A stretch of 64,000 nt of DNA, from NCBI GenBank assembly GCA_947476895.1, contig CANJRX010000003.1, forward strand, positions 101,574-165,573, written 5' to 3'. A program made the translations under genes and the position numbers. Under the pieces are notes generated by a model, which had not been told where the DNA came from, made no database searches, and saw only the letters and a list, made by a program, of their open reading frames with translations. The stretch is from Fidelibacterota bacterium. GTDB lineage: Bacteria; Pseudomonadota; Alphaproteobacteria; Rhodospirillales; Rhodospirillaceae. The first letter of the stretch is position 1; each line of letters opens with the position of its first letter. This document shows, piece after piece, positions 39,074 to 45,940 of this stretch.

Positions 39074-39225
39074 GCTATCCTTGTAATATCAAGGACTTAG
39101 CATCTCTTGAGTGTGCGGCGGGTGTAGCTCGCCGCGGCCTTGTTTCTGTTTGCTATCGGCCGCAGGTTAATCCTGCGTACCTCTCAGCCCCTCGTTCCTT
39201 CGCCCTAGATTGTGTAGATCCAGGG
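39074..39225 (-). ncRNA. Candidate structured 5' leader RNA of nrdAB
   Basis: Five paired elements lie about 95-245 bases upstream of the nrdA start, on the nrdA transcript. 39074-39101: TCCTTG / CAAGGA extended by GCTA / TAGC. 39115-39135: GCGGCG / CGCCGC. 39134-39163: GCGGCC / GGCCGC with an 18-base loop. 39161-39177: CGCAGG / CCTGCG with a five-base loop. 39203-39225: eight pairs including one G-U that pairs only in minus-strand RNA. The middle stem shares bases with both neighbours, so alternative folds are possible. Some bases (CTGAGAGG, AACCTG, GATA) recall a TPP riboswitch but the full set of its motifs is missing. Seen by eye only; no folding was run. Confidence 0.4.
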
Positions 39226-39333
39226 TGTCCGCGATACGAGATATGGTGTGCTCAAGGGGCCTCGCCGTCAAAACAAATACTTATCGGCGTGACGTATTTT
39301 TACCACATTTTGCGCTTGACGCTCGGAGTGAAA

Positions 39334-39385
39334 CTATATCTAGCGGTTGTTAGGCCAAAACATGAGAAGATCACCCTAGATATTT
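39334..39385 (-). promoter_or_regulatory. Paired NrdR-box-like sites upstream of nrdAB
   Basis: CTATATCTAG at 39334-39343 matches the core CWATATATWG of the NrdR box at nine of ten positions; CTAGATATTT at 39376-39385, read on the minus strand, matches at eight. Their centres are 42 bp apart, four helical turns, as expected for cooperative NrdR tetramers. On the minus strand the first site overlaps a TATAGT that could be the nrdAB -10 element. The consensus is from memory and the sites are about 355-400 bp upstream of nrdA. Confidence 0.4.
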
Positions 39386-39647
39386 GATCTGGATTGCGAA
39401 TTTCATCATGACCATCGCGTTACAGCGGGCTGGGTTTTTGAAGGGTTCTTATGAAACCCCAGGTTTTCCGCCCTTTCGATGTATGCAGCCTGAACACTGC
39501 TGCTTTGCGGAAAACACCTTTGTGGTGAGAGCCGGTTTCCAGCATATGAGCGCCACTCGAAGCGCTTCCGGTTGATCCGGCCCTCCCTCGGCCTCATCTG
39601 ACCAGCGATGCGCCGTAACGTTAGCATCGTACCCGGAGGATATCGTT

Positions 39648-39872
39648 TTGTTGATTTTGAACCACGAACAGCGCGGCCTTGTTGATTACCTGTCGGACCG
39701 CGTCCGTGAACTCGTTGCCGCCGCGCAAGACGCCGCCGGCCCCTCGACCGAATCCCTTTTGGCCGAAGCCGAAGAATTGAGCGCGATTCGCGGCCGCATC
39801 GTTGATCGCAACCGCGATCCGGAAACGGCAGCGCAGATGCAGCTGCCGCTTGAACTGAAAGAAGCCGCCTAA
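39648..39872 (+). CDS. Small hypothetical protein, TTG start
   Basis: 74 residues. The start is TTG at 39648, supported by a strong GGAGG nine bases upstream; no ATG is available nearby. The product is helical and charged (DYLSDRVRELVAAAQDAA, AEAEELSAIRGRIVDRNRD) and ends in QLPLELKEAA. I recognise no family; small proteins like this are common in Alphaproteobacteria. It stands alone and is followed by a strong terminator. Confidence 0.6.
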   Translation: MLILNHEQRGLVDYLSDRVRELVAAAQDAAGPSTESLLAEAEELSAIRGRIVDRNRDPETAAQMQLPLELKEAA

Positions 39873-39922
39873 GACGGCAATAAAAAAAGACCGATACCAA
39901 TAAGAACGCTGAACAGCGCACT

Positions 39923-39951
39923 AAACCCGGCCCAAAAGGCCGGGTTTTTTA
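39923..39951 (+). terminator. Rho-independent terminator
   Basis: Perfect stem AAACCCGGCC / GGCCGGGTTT with loop CAAAA, then TTTTTT, about 50 bp after the 74-residue gene. Confidence 0.9.
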
Positions 39952-40069
39952 TTGCGTTCTCACAGGCGCAACACAGCTTACGCGCGTAATTAATAAAGAT
40001 TCACGATTCATTAACGGCTCCCGGCGAGGATGCGGACATTGAGATTCGCCACCGCTTATGGAGCTCGAA

Positions 40070-40273
40070 ATGCCCCGGACAGAACAGTCCGCCACTTGGA
40101 TCGGCCCGAAGGGCTTTGCGCACGCGGCTCGCGGTGTTGCTGAAGCGGCCGAAGAGTTGCGACTTGCCGACATGGCGCTGGCCTATGGGCCCTATATGGC
40201 CGCGGCCTATATCTCATCTTCGATTTTAGTCCGTCATGAGCGCAGCAGCGCCGACGTGACCGCATCCTTTTAA
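40070..40273 (+). CDS. Small hypothetical protein
   Basis: 67 residues from ATG 40070, chosen over ATG 40058 because GGAG lies six bases before it. The sequence (WIGPKGFAHAARGVAEAAEELRLADMALAYGPYMAAAY) is alanine-rich with no signal peptide. I recognise no family. It has its own terminator 48 bp later, which supports a real short transcript. An RNA rather than a protein product cannot be excluded. Confidence 0.5.
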   Translation: MPRTEQSATWIGPKGFAHAARGVAEAAEELRLADMALAYGPYMAAAYISSSILVRHERSSADVTASF

Positions 40274-40320
40274 CGCTGAGGCATCTCACTCCCTCCCCAC
40301 CCCACGACCTCAGCAAACTC

Positions 40321-40349
40321 ACGGCGGACCTTCGGGTCCGCCGTTTTTC
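40321..40349 (+). terminator. Rho-independent terminator with UUCG loop
   Basis: Ten-base stem ACGGCGGACC / GGTCCGCCGT closed by TTCG and followed by TTTTC. Very stable. It is followed by the bases CTTTTGTGACGC, which recur after the next hairpin. Confidence 0.9.
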
Positions 40350-40369
40350 TTTTGTGACGCGCAGCGTCG

Positions 40370-40398
40370 GGCGCTTCGAAAGAAGCGCCGCTTTTCTT
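40370..40398 (+). terminator. Second terminator-like hairpin in tandem
   Basis: Eight-base stem GGCGCTTC / GAAGCGCC closed by GAAA, then GCTTTTCTTT. It lies just upstream of the next gene (40423), so it may be a backup terminator or sit in that gene's leader. Confidence 0.6.
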
Positions 40399-40422
40399 TG
40401 TGACGCACTATAGACTGCCGCC

Positions 40423-40899
40423 ATGCTCTATTTCGCCTACGGCGCCAATCTACTTTTGCGCGGCATGAAACGCCGCTGTCCCAAGGCCACGCCGCTCAGT
40501 GCGGGCGTGCTGAAGGGCTATCGCCTGGAGTTTCGAACCTACGTCACCATCGTGCCCGAACCATCTGCGCAGACCTTCGGTGCGCTTTATGAACTCACGC
40601 CGGGCTGCTGGCGCGGGCTCGATGACTACGAAGGTTCCACTTACAAAAAGATCACCGTCACGGTGGAAACCAGCGACGGCCCGCGCGAAGCGACGGCCTA
40701 TATCATGCACGCTGGTGTGCGCATGCCGCCGTCAGTGGCTTATTACGGCGACATTGCGCGCGGCTATGGGGATTGGAAACTCGACGTGAAACACCTGCGC
40801 AGCGCACGCCTTGCGACCTTGCACGCAGAAAATTCCAAGCCGGCTAAGGCGGCGAAGGCGCAAGTGCCGCCACGCGGCGGCGCAGTTGGACCGCGGTAA
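40423..40899 (+). CDS. Gamma-glutamylcyclotransferase-like protein
   Basis: 158 residues. The N-terminal MLYFAYGANLLLRGMKRRCP is the YGSN-type motif of the gamma-glutamylcyclotransferase/AIG2 fold, and LDDYEGSTYKKITVTV carries the conserved Glu in the usual place. Members cleave gamma-glutamyl amino acids to 5-oxoproline, but many have unknown substrates. The C-terminal 20 residues are a basic, low-complexity tail (KPAKAAKAQVPPRGG). Its last 56 bases overlap the convergent flippase gene. Confidence 0.8.
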   Translation: MLYFAYGANLLLRGMKRRCPKATPLSAGVLKGYRLEFRTYVTIVPEPSAQTFGALYELTPGCWRGLDDYEGSTYKKITVTVETSDGPREATAYIMHAGVRMPPSVAYYGDIARGYGDWKLDVKHLRSARLATLHAENSKPAKAAKAQVPPRGGAVGPR

Positions 40900-42217
40900 A
40901 GTAGGTCATCGCGGCCAGCGTTGATGTCGCCGCCGCCAATGACGCGATCGCCGCCCCCATGGGCCCGTAGATGCGAGTTAGCACAATCAAGATCGGCAGA
41001 TAGACTGCAAGGATCACCACGGTCTCGATGCGCAAAGGAATGCTGGGACGGCCCATAGCGTATAGCGCCGGCTCCATCGGAAATCCAATCAGCGACATAC
41101 CCGCGGTGGCTACGAGCAACAACAGCGGCCAATAGGCATCGGTGAATGTCGCGCCGAAGAACGTTGCGATGAAAAGATGCCCCGCCAAAATCGACAGCAC
41201 CAACATGAACGCAGCACCGCTGCCCGCCACAGCCGCGCCGCGCAAAATCAGATATTTAAAGTCGCGCCAATCGCCGCGGCTGCCGAGGCGCGCAAACTCA
41301 GGATAAATCGACTGATTGAGCAGCTCTGCCGGTTTTGAGATGGCCGTCGCCACGTCGCGGCCGATTTTATAAAGCCCCGCCGCCGCGGGTCCTGCGATCA
41401 GGCCCACCAGAAACGTACTCATCTGGCCGGTGATGATCGACAGCGACGCGTGCAAGTTCGAGAAAATCGAAAACCGCCAGATGCCGCCGTGGGGGGCGGT
41501 GATGCCGTGCAGCGACCAGGTCATACCAGCAAGCAGACCGTGACGGCGCGCTTCACGCCAGCCGATGTAAACCAGCACTGCCCCGCCGGCGATGTTGGCG
41601 ACAAACCAGGCGACAAGATAAGCCCAGAACGGCGCTTTCAAAAACACCGCGAGCGCGATGCCCAGCAGCCGCACCAGCGGCGTGACCACCGCCTGCGCCG
41701 ACAACAGATCGAAGCGATCATACAGCCGCAAGATGCCTGTTGGTGTTGCGAGGATCGTAAATAAAATGGCGAGGCTAAACGGCTGGGCGTAAGCGATCAC
41801 CTGCTCGCTCCAGCCCATGTAGGGACCGATCAACGGTGCTGCGAAATAACCGATGGCTGCGCCAACGAACACGCCGGCGACGTCGAGCAGCGATGTGAAC
41901 TTCACCAGCGACTGAAAGGCAGCGGCGTTTTTATTCTCGATACAAATAGCGCCGTAGCGGATCACGGCCTGCCACGACTGAAAGGTCGCGAGCGCCATGA
42001 TGACCTGCACGTAGGTCTGCAACAGCACAAACACACCGAATTGCTCAAGGCCGAGACCGCGCGCCGAAAGGCTTAACGTGGCGAGGCCCAACAGGCCATT
42101 GGTGGCGCGGCCCGTGAGCAACAGGCCGGCATTCTTGAAAATGCGCCGGAATACGCCGTCCGCAAACCAATGGCGGACAGTGTGAAACAGCCGCTGCACA
42201 GATGAAGGCAAGCTCAT
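40844..42217 (-). CDS. Lipopolysaccharide/oligosaccharide flippase-type membrane protein
   Basis: 457 residues with about 12-14 hydrophobic segments and few polar loops, starting with a short cytoplasmic region and LLTGRATNGLLGLATLSLSARGLGLEQFGVF, which matches the polysaccharide_synt (Wzx-like, MOP superfamily) pattern. Such proteins flip lipid-linked sugars across the inner membrane. No glycosyltransferase genes are adjacent, so the substrate is unclear; it may serve exopolysaccharide made elsewhere. Ends in a short basic tail that overlaps the neighbouring gene on the other strand. Confidence 0.82.
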   Translation of the reverse strand: MSLPSSVQRLFHTVRHWFADGVFRRIFKNAGLLLTGRATNGLLGLATLSLSARGLGLEQFGVFVLLQTYVQVIMALATFQSWQAVIRYGAICIENKNAAAFQSLVKFTSLLDVAGVFVGAAIGYFAAPLIGPYMGWSEQVIAYAQPFSLAILFTILATPTGILRLYDRFDLLSAQAVVTPLVRLLGIALAVFLKAPFWAYLVAWFVANIAGGAVLVYIGWREARRHGLLAGMTWSLHGITAPHGGIWRFSIFSNLHASLSIITGQMSTFLVGLIAGPAAAGLYKIGRDVATAISKPAELLNQSIYPEFARLGSRGDWRDFKYLILRGAAVAGSGAAFMLVLSILAGHLFIATFFGATFTDAYWPLLLLVATAGMSLIGFPMEPALYAMGRPSIPLRIETVVILAVYLPILIVLTRIYGPMGAAIASLAAATSTLAAMTYFTAVQLRRRVAALAPSPP

Positions 42218-42341
42218 GAACTCGTGGTGATTTCGTAAAGGAAACAGCGGCAGCGTTCTTCTAGGGCAATAGTGCTATAATGCGCCAGCGCCGTCAGTAT
42301 TAAAACCGTTTGGCCCAAGGCCCCAGCTGCGGAGTGGTATT

Positions 42342-42545
42342 ATGCCCGTCTATTATCCGTTCCTGACGCTTGTCTCGATTGTCATCTTCGTATGGTTAGG
42401 CCGGCGCATGGCGCTCGCGCGCAACCGCAACGGCTTGGCGTGGGGCATCGGCGGCGCGCTGTTGCCGCCCGTGTTGCTGGTGTTATGGCGTTTGCGCCCG
42501 CTGACCACCGAAGAGGGCGAGCTGGACGCGCCCGAGGCAGCTTAG
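42342..42545 (+). CDS. Small hypothetical membrane protein
   Basis: 67 residues with one or two membrane segments (residues 5-20 and 32-48) and an acidic C-terminus (TTEEGELDAPEAA). ATG preceded by GCGGAG. The pattern WGIGGALLPPVLLVLWRL recalls small inner-membrane proteins of Alphaproteobacteria, but I cannot name a family. It overlaps the end of the convergent binding-protein gene by four bases. Confidence 0.55.
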   Translation: MPVYYPFLTLVSIVIFVWLGRRMALARNRNGLAWGIGGALLPPVLLVLWRLRPLTTEEGELDAPEAA

Positions 42546-44125
42546 CTCGCGAGGCTGAGATAGCGGCTGAGGTGCACGTCCACCGAGTTGGCGCGCCAGC
42601 CGATCACGCGCTGCGACACCAAACTTTTTGTCACGCCGTAATATAACGGAATGATCGGCTGATCCTTCATGGCGAGGTCTTCGGCCTGATGCAGCAGCGC
42701 CGCACGCGCAGGTGCGTTCTCAAGCGCCGCCGCCCGGGCGAGATAGGTATCAAAGGCCGGATTTTTATATCGGCTGTAGTTGGACGCCGTGGTGTTTGAG
42801 TCGAGCACATAGAGAAAACTCGAAGCATCATTGAAATCTGCCGCCCAGCCGACAAAGGCCGCCTCAAAATTGCCCTGACGTAGATTGGCGAAATGCACCT
42901 TGCCTTCGAGGTTGAGCAGCGTGGTTTCAACGCCGACGCGTTTCCACATACCTGCGATGACAACGGCGATGCGCCGAAGGTCGAGGTTGGCCGAATGGTT
43001 GTAGACAATCTGCAAAGGGTTGCTGGCCCCATAACCGGCGGCGGCCAAAAGTGCGCGCGCTTCTAAGAGCCGCGCTTCGCTGGGCGTGGCGGCAAAATCC
43101 AGCGCCGCCGGTTCGTAAGCTGCAACGATGGGCGGCACAAAGCTGAACGCCGGTTTTTCACCGCCGCGTAAAACCTTGCTCGTGAGAATTTCGCGATCGA
43201 TGGCGAGGGACAGCGCACGGCGCACACGCGGGTCGCTGAGCTTCGGCAGCGTGGTGTTGAGCGCGAGGTAGTAGGTGAGCAACGTGGGCGTAAGATGCGT
43301 CTCCACCGGCATATCCATGCGCAAGGCCTGGATCTGGCTTAAAGGCAGATCGAGCTGCATATCCAACTCGCCGGCCTTGAAGCGCGCGAGACCCGAGTTG
43401 GCGTCCGCCGTCGGGATATAGGCCACGCGCGTGAGCTTTACGTCGGCGGCCGAATGGAACTTCGGATTATGCCCAAGCACGATGCGGTTTTGCGGCTGCC
43501 AGATTTCCAACGTGAACGCGCCGTTGGACACCATGACGCCCGGCCGCGTCCAGGTGTCGCCGCGCGCGGCGATAACGTGGCGCGGCACCAGGCTAGCGTA
43601 AGCGCTCGCGAGAATTTGCGGCAAGTACGGCGCGGGTGCATTCAGCTCTACGACCACAGTCATGGGATCGGGCGCGGAAACACCCAAAGCCTCAAGCGGC
43701 ATAGCGCCCATATTCACCGCGCGTCCGTTGGCCAGCACGTAAAGCAGCGGCGCGAATGTGGCAGCGGTTTTTGGATTCATCAAACGGCGGAACGAATACA
43801 CCGCATCGTCGGAGGTGATCGCCACACCGTCGGACCACGCAAGATTGGGACGAAGTGTGAAAGTGTAACGCTTGCCATCGGGACTGACGGTCCAGGATGC
43901 GGCCGCACCCGGCACCGGTTCGCCAGCTGCGGCGTAGGTCACAAGACCTTCGAACAGATCGCCGACACTGGCGAGTTCGTAGCTGGTGTTGACGAGATGC
44001 GGATCGAGCGTCGCGGGCTCATACCGATTGCCGCGCCGAAGCGTACGTTCTTCCGCAGCAAACGCGCGCGGAAAAGCAGCGAGGAAACTTGCAAGCAGTA
44101 AGGCGCGGCGGGAAACACTCAACAT
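42542..44125 (-). CDS. ABC transporter substrate-binding protein, family 5 (peptide/nickel type)
   Basis: 527 residues. Periplasmic binding protein of the DppA/OppA family. The signal region SRRALLLASFLAAF has twin arginines followed by hydrophobics, so Tat export is possible; the mature part begins near AEERTLRRG. Conserved blocks: PATLDPHLVNTSYE, GKRYTFTLRPNLAWSDGVAITSDDAVYSF, and LALNTTLPKLSDPRVRRALSLAIDRE. No permease or ATPase genes adjoin; the double ATPase at 21684 is a possible, unproven partner. The downstream DUF3667 gene ends one base before its ATG. Confidence 0.88.
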   Translation of the reverse strand: MLSVSRRALLLASFLAAFPRAFAAEERTLRRGNRYEPATLDPHLVNTSYELASVGDLFEGLVTYAAAGEPVPGAAASWTVSPDGKRYTFTLRPNLAWSDGVAITSDDAVYSFRRLMNPKTAATFAPLLYVLANGRAVNMGAMPLEALGVSAPDPMTVVVELNAPAPYLPQILASAYASLVPRHVIAARGDTWTRPGVMVSNGAFTLEIWQPQNRIVLGHNPKFHSAADVKLTRVAYIPTADANSGLARFKAGELDMQLDLPLSQIQALRMDMPVETHLTPTLLTYYLALNTTLPKLSDPRVRRALSLAIDREILTSKVLRGGEKPAFSFVPPIVAAYEPAALDFAATPSEARLLEARALLAAAGYGASNPLQIVYNHSANLDLRRIAVVIAGMWKRVGVETTLLNLEGKVHFANLRQGNFEAAFVGWAADFNDASSFLYVLDSNTTASNYSRYKNPAFDTYLARAAALENAPARAALLHQAEDLAMKDQPIIPLYYGVTKSLVSQRVIGWRANSVDVHLSRYLSLAS

Positions 44126-44126
44126 G

Positions 44127-44981
44127 TCACATCGTATAGAGCGTTATCGGAAGCAGCACAAAGCGGTAGACCAGGAAAATTCCCGCGACTGCGCTCCCAA
44201 GCACCGCCGCCTGAAAAACCCGCGTGAGCCCGCGCGTTTCATAGACTCTGCCGATGGCGAAATAGAGATAAACGACGCTCGATAGCAGCCACGTAATCGA
44301 CAAGGCGTCATCGACAGGTTGCGACCAAACACCAGGTCCACCCAAGAGCGCGCTGATTTCCGTGACGATCAATGGCGTGCTCAGCAGCAGCAAGAGGAAA
44401 GCATAGAAGTGGAGCGAGAACACCATGTTCACGGCCAGCGGCTGTGGACGCCGCCACATAACTAAGGGTAGCAACAGCGCGAAGGGCGGCACCATGAGGC
44501 CAATCAGCGATTTGGCGTTCACGCCCATGGCCTGATCGAACACCGGCATGAACTGCGCCAACGTCTGGCCAGTTTTCGCTAAATACGCTTCGGTGAGCGG
44601 TCGGCTGAAGGGTATCCACATGTCGTTGTCCTTGAGACGATCGGCGAGGGGCTGCGTAAATACCGGCACCTTCCCCGCAGACTGAACGGCAAAGAAAAAC
44701 ACGTTGATCATCAAGAACAGTTGAAACGGACCCATGTAAGGCATGCGCTGGCCGCGCTGAAAAGCGACCGTCAAACGCCCCGGATATCTCACCAGGCGCA
44801 GGATGCTGCGGACGAGTTTGCCGTCCACGGGGCTGAAGGCGTTGTAGGCCATCGCCGCGACACCATGCAGCGTAAAATCACGCGGGTCTTTATGCTTCTC
44901 GCCGCAGGTGGAACAGAACGGCGTAGCGACCGCGACCTTGCAGGTCGGGCAGGTCCAATATTCAGCGCAAGTTTCAGTCAC
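44127..44981 (-). CDS. DUF3667-like membrane protein with N-terminal zinc ribbon
   Basis: 284 residues. The N-terminus has two CxxC pairs (CPTCKVAVATPFCSTCGEKH), a zinc-ribbon; it is followed by a conserved YNAFSPVDGKLVRSILRLVRYPGRLTVAFQRGQR-type segment (first part of which marks the DUF3667/YppC-like family) and five or so membrane helices. Function is unknown in the family. Upstream of the binding-protein gene on the same strand with one base between, so they are likely cotranscribed. Confidence 0.75.
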   Translation of the reverse strand: MTETCAEYWTCPTCKVAVATPFCSTCGEKHKDPRDFTLHGVAAMAYNAFSPVDGKLVRSILRLVRYPGRLTVAFQRGQRMPYMGPFQLFLMINVFFFAVQSAGKVPVFTQPLADRLKDNDMWIPFSRPLTEAYLAKTGQTLAQFMPVFDQAMGVNAKSLIGLMVPPFALLLPLVMWRRPQPLAVNMVFSLHFYAFLLLLLSTPLIVTEISALLGGPGVWSQPVDDALSITWLLSSVVYLYFAIGRVYETRGLTRVFQAAVLGSAVAGIFLVYRFVLLPITLYTM

Positions 44982-45392
44982 GAATACCGCTCAAAAAGGC
45001 GATCAGCCCATACGTATAGGTTTGACCAAGGTGTGGACGGGGGGAATTGACCCCCCCGCGGCCCTCCTAAGCCTGCGACTGCACTTCCTTCGGCAGCTCC
45101 ATCACTTGCGTGGATCAGCGTTGCCACCACAGGCATCCACAGCGCCGCTTGCATCACCACACACGAAAAATCAACGTGTAGTACCATGTTAGCCTCCATT
45201 GTTAGGTCAAATCCCGTCAATGCAGACGCTATAGTGGCACCGATCCACGCGATGGCAGCCAATCCTCGGTTGCCCAGTCCTACGGCTAAGCTAGTCTACC
45301 AAGAGTAGTGAAATGGCGACTATTTGCGCAACCCTCATTCGCGTAAGCGCGTCCCTTGCTTCACAAGACTTTCTCCGCTGGAGGACTCCCCA
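44982..45392. other. Intergenic region between divergent DUF3667 and hypothetical genes
   Basis: 411 bp with no convincing gene and lower GC than its surroundings. It holds a hairpin-forming run GGGGGG-aattga-CCCCCC at 45039-45056. An open frame of 94 residues reads leftwards into the DUF3667 start but has a TTG start, no clear ribosome site and no recognisable family. Promoters for both flanking genes must lie here but I could not place them. Confidence 0.35.
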
Positions 45393-45914
45393 ATGGAATG
45401 GTTGAAGACCTGGCTGGAAGGCAGTGTTGCCGCCTATGCAGCAATTGTCGCAACGGCCGCGTTAGCGCTTGAGATCAGGCGGTGGCTTGAATCCGGTGTA
45501 CGAATTGCTCTCAGCACAATGCCTGGCGCCATATTAGTAGGCGGCGCACTAAATCAGGGTCAAAAAAGAGACAGATACTTGGGGCTTACGGCGAGCAATC
45601 GGGGCGACGTCGCAACGACTATCACCCACATGGTTCTTTTCAACTATGGGAGCTGGCGAAATCGCCTAACGCGCAACCCTATTATCTCGGCAATTGTCCC
45701 CGAGCCTACCGCACACAGCGGGCAACCTTTTCCGTGTTTCCTAGAACCAGGAAGATATTTCCACGGCCTTGCACTTTATTCACCGGAACTGGAAAGCTGG
45801 ATCGAAACGGGCTGGCTATATGTCGGTGTGATTTGCACACACGATGTTGATCCCATTTTAGTACGCGTAAAAAAAACCCCGATTGTCTCGCGCACGCATT
45901 GGCGCTACGGGTAA
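45393..45914 (+). CDS. Hypothetical membrane-anchored protein
   Basis: 173 residues from ATG 45393, chosen because GGAGG is eight bases upstream; the frame is open further back without support. A single N-terminal membrane helix (VAAYAAIVATAALALEI) is followed by a soluble domain with beta-strand character (YLGLTASNRGDVATTITHMVLFNYG, WLYVGVICTHD). It resembles widespread short 'hypothetical' proteins of Rhizobiales-like genomes whose soluble part faces the cytoplasm. No named function. The region is relatively AT-rich and may be acquired. Confidence 0.6.
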   Translation: MEWLKTWLEGSVAAYAAIVATAALALEIRRWLESGVRIALSTMPGAILVGGALNQGQKRDRYLGLTASNRGDVATTITHMVLFNYGSWRNRLTRNPIISAIVPEPTAHSGQPFPCFLEPGRYFHGLALYSPELESWIETGWLYVGVICTHDVDPILVRVKKTPIVSRTHWRYG

Positions 45915-45940
45915 ATAGGGTTGTACCCGAGAAGTGTACG

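Larger units (their letters stand above)
38980..39647. other. Long intergenic region between nrdA and a small rightward gene
   Basis: 668 bp without a convincing gene; the open frames in it have poor coding character and atypical, lower-GC sequence. It holds the leader hairpins described separately (39074-39225), two NrdR-box-like palindromes (39334 and 39376), and, further right, hairpins readable on the plus strand: CTGGGTTT with AAACCCCAG (about 39429-39463, one bulge) and CACC-tttgt-GGTG inside GGAAA / TTTCC (39509-39540). A promoter for the gene at 39648 must also lie near the right end. Confidence 0.5.

Noticed and set aside
39115..39200. TPP riboswitch resemblance (CTGAGAGG, AACCTG, GATA) in the nrdAB leader
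   Set aside because: The remaining conserved parts of the TPP motif (GGGGTGC start, CCGGATAATACCGGCG-type end) are missing, and regulating nrdAB by thiamine would be unusual.
39074..39225. Cobalamin riboswitch in front of nrdA
   Set aside because: GCAGG..CCTGC recalls part of the B12 element, but the GCCACTG core is not present.
39049..39575. Two rightward open frames (112 and 63 residues) upstream of the 74-residue gene
   Set aside because: Poor codon pattern, no family, no ribosome sites, and they lie over the hairpins of the nrdAB leader.
44978..45262. 94-residue leftward open frame ending on the DUF3667 start
   Set aside because: TTG start, no clear ribosome site, no known family, odd composition; the four-base overlap with the next start is probably chance.
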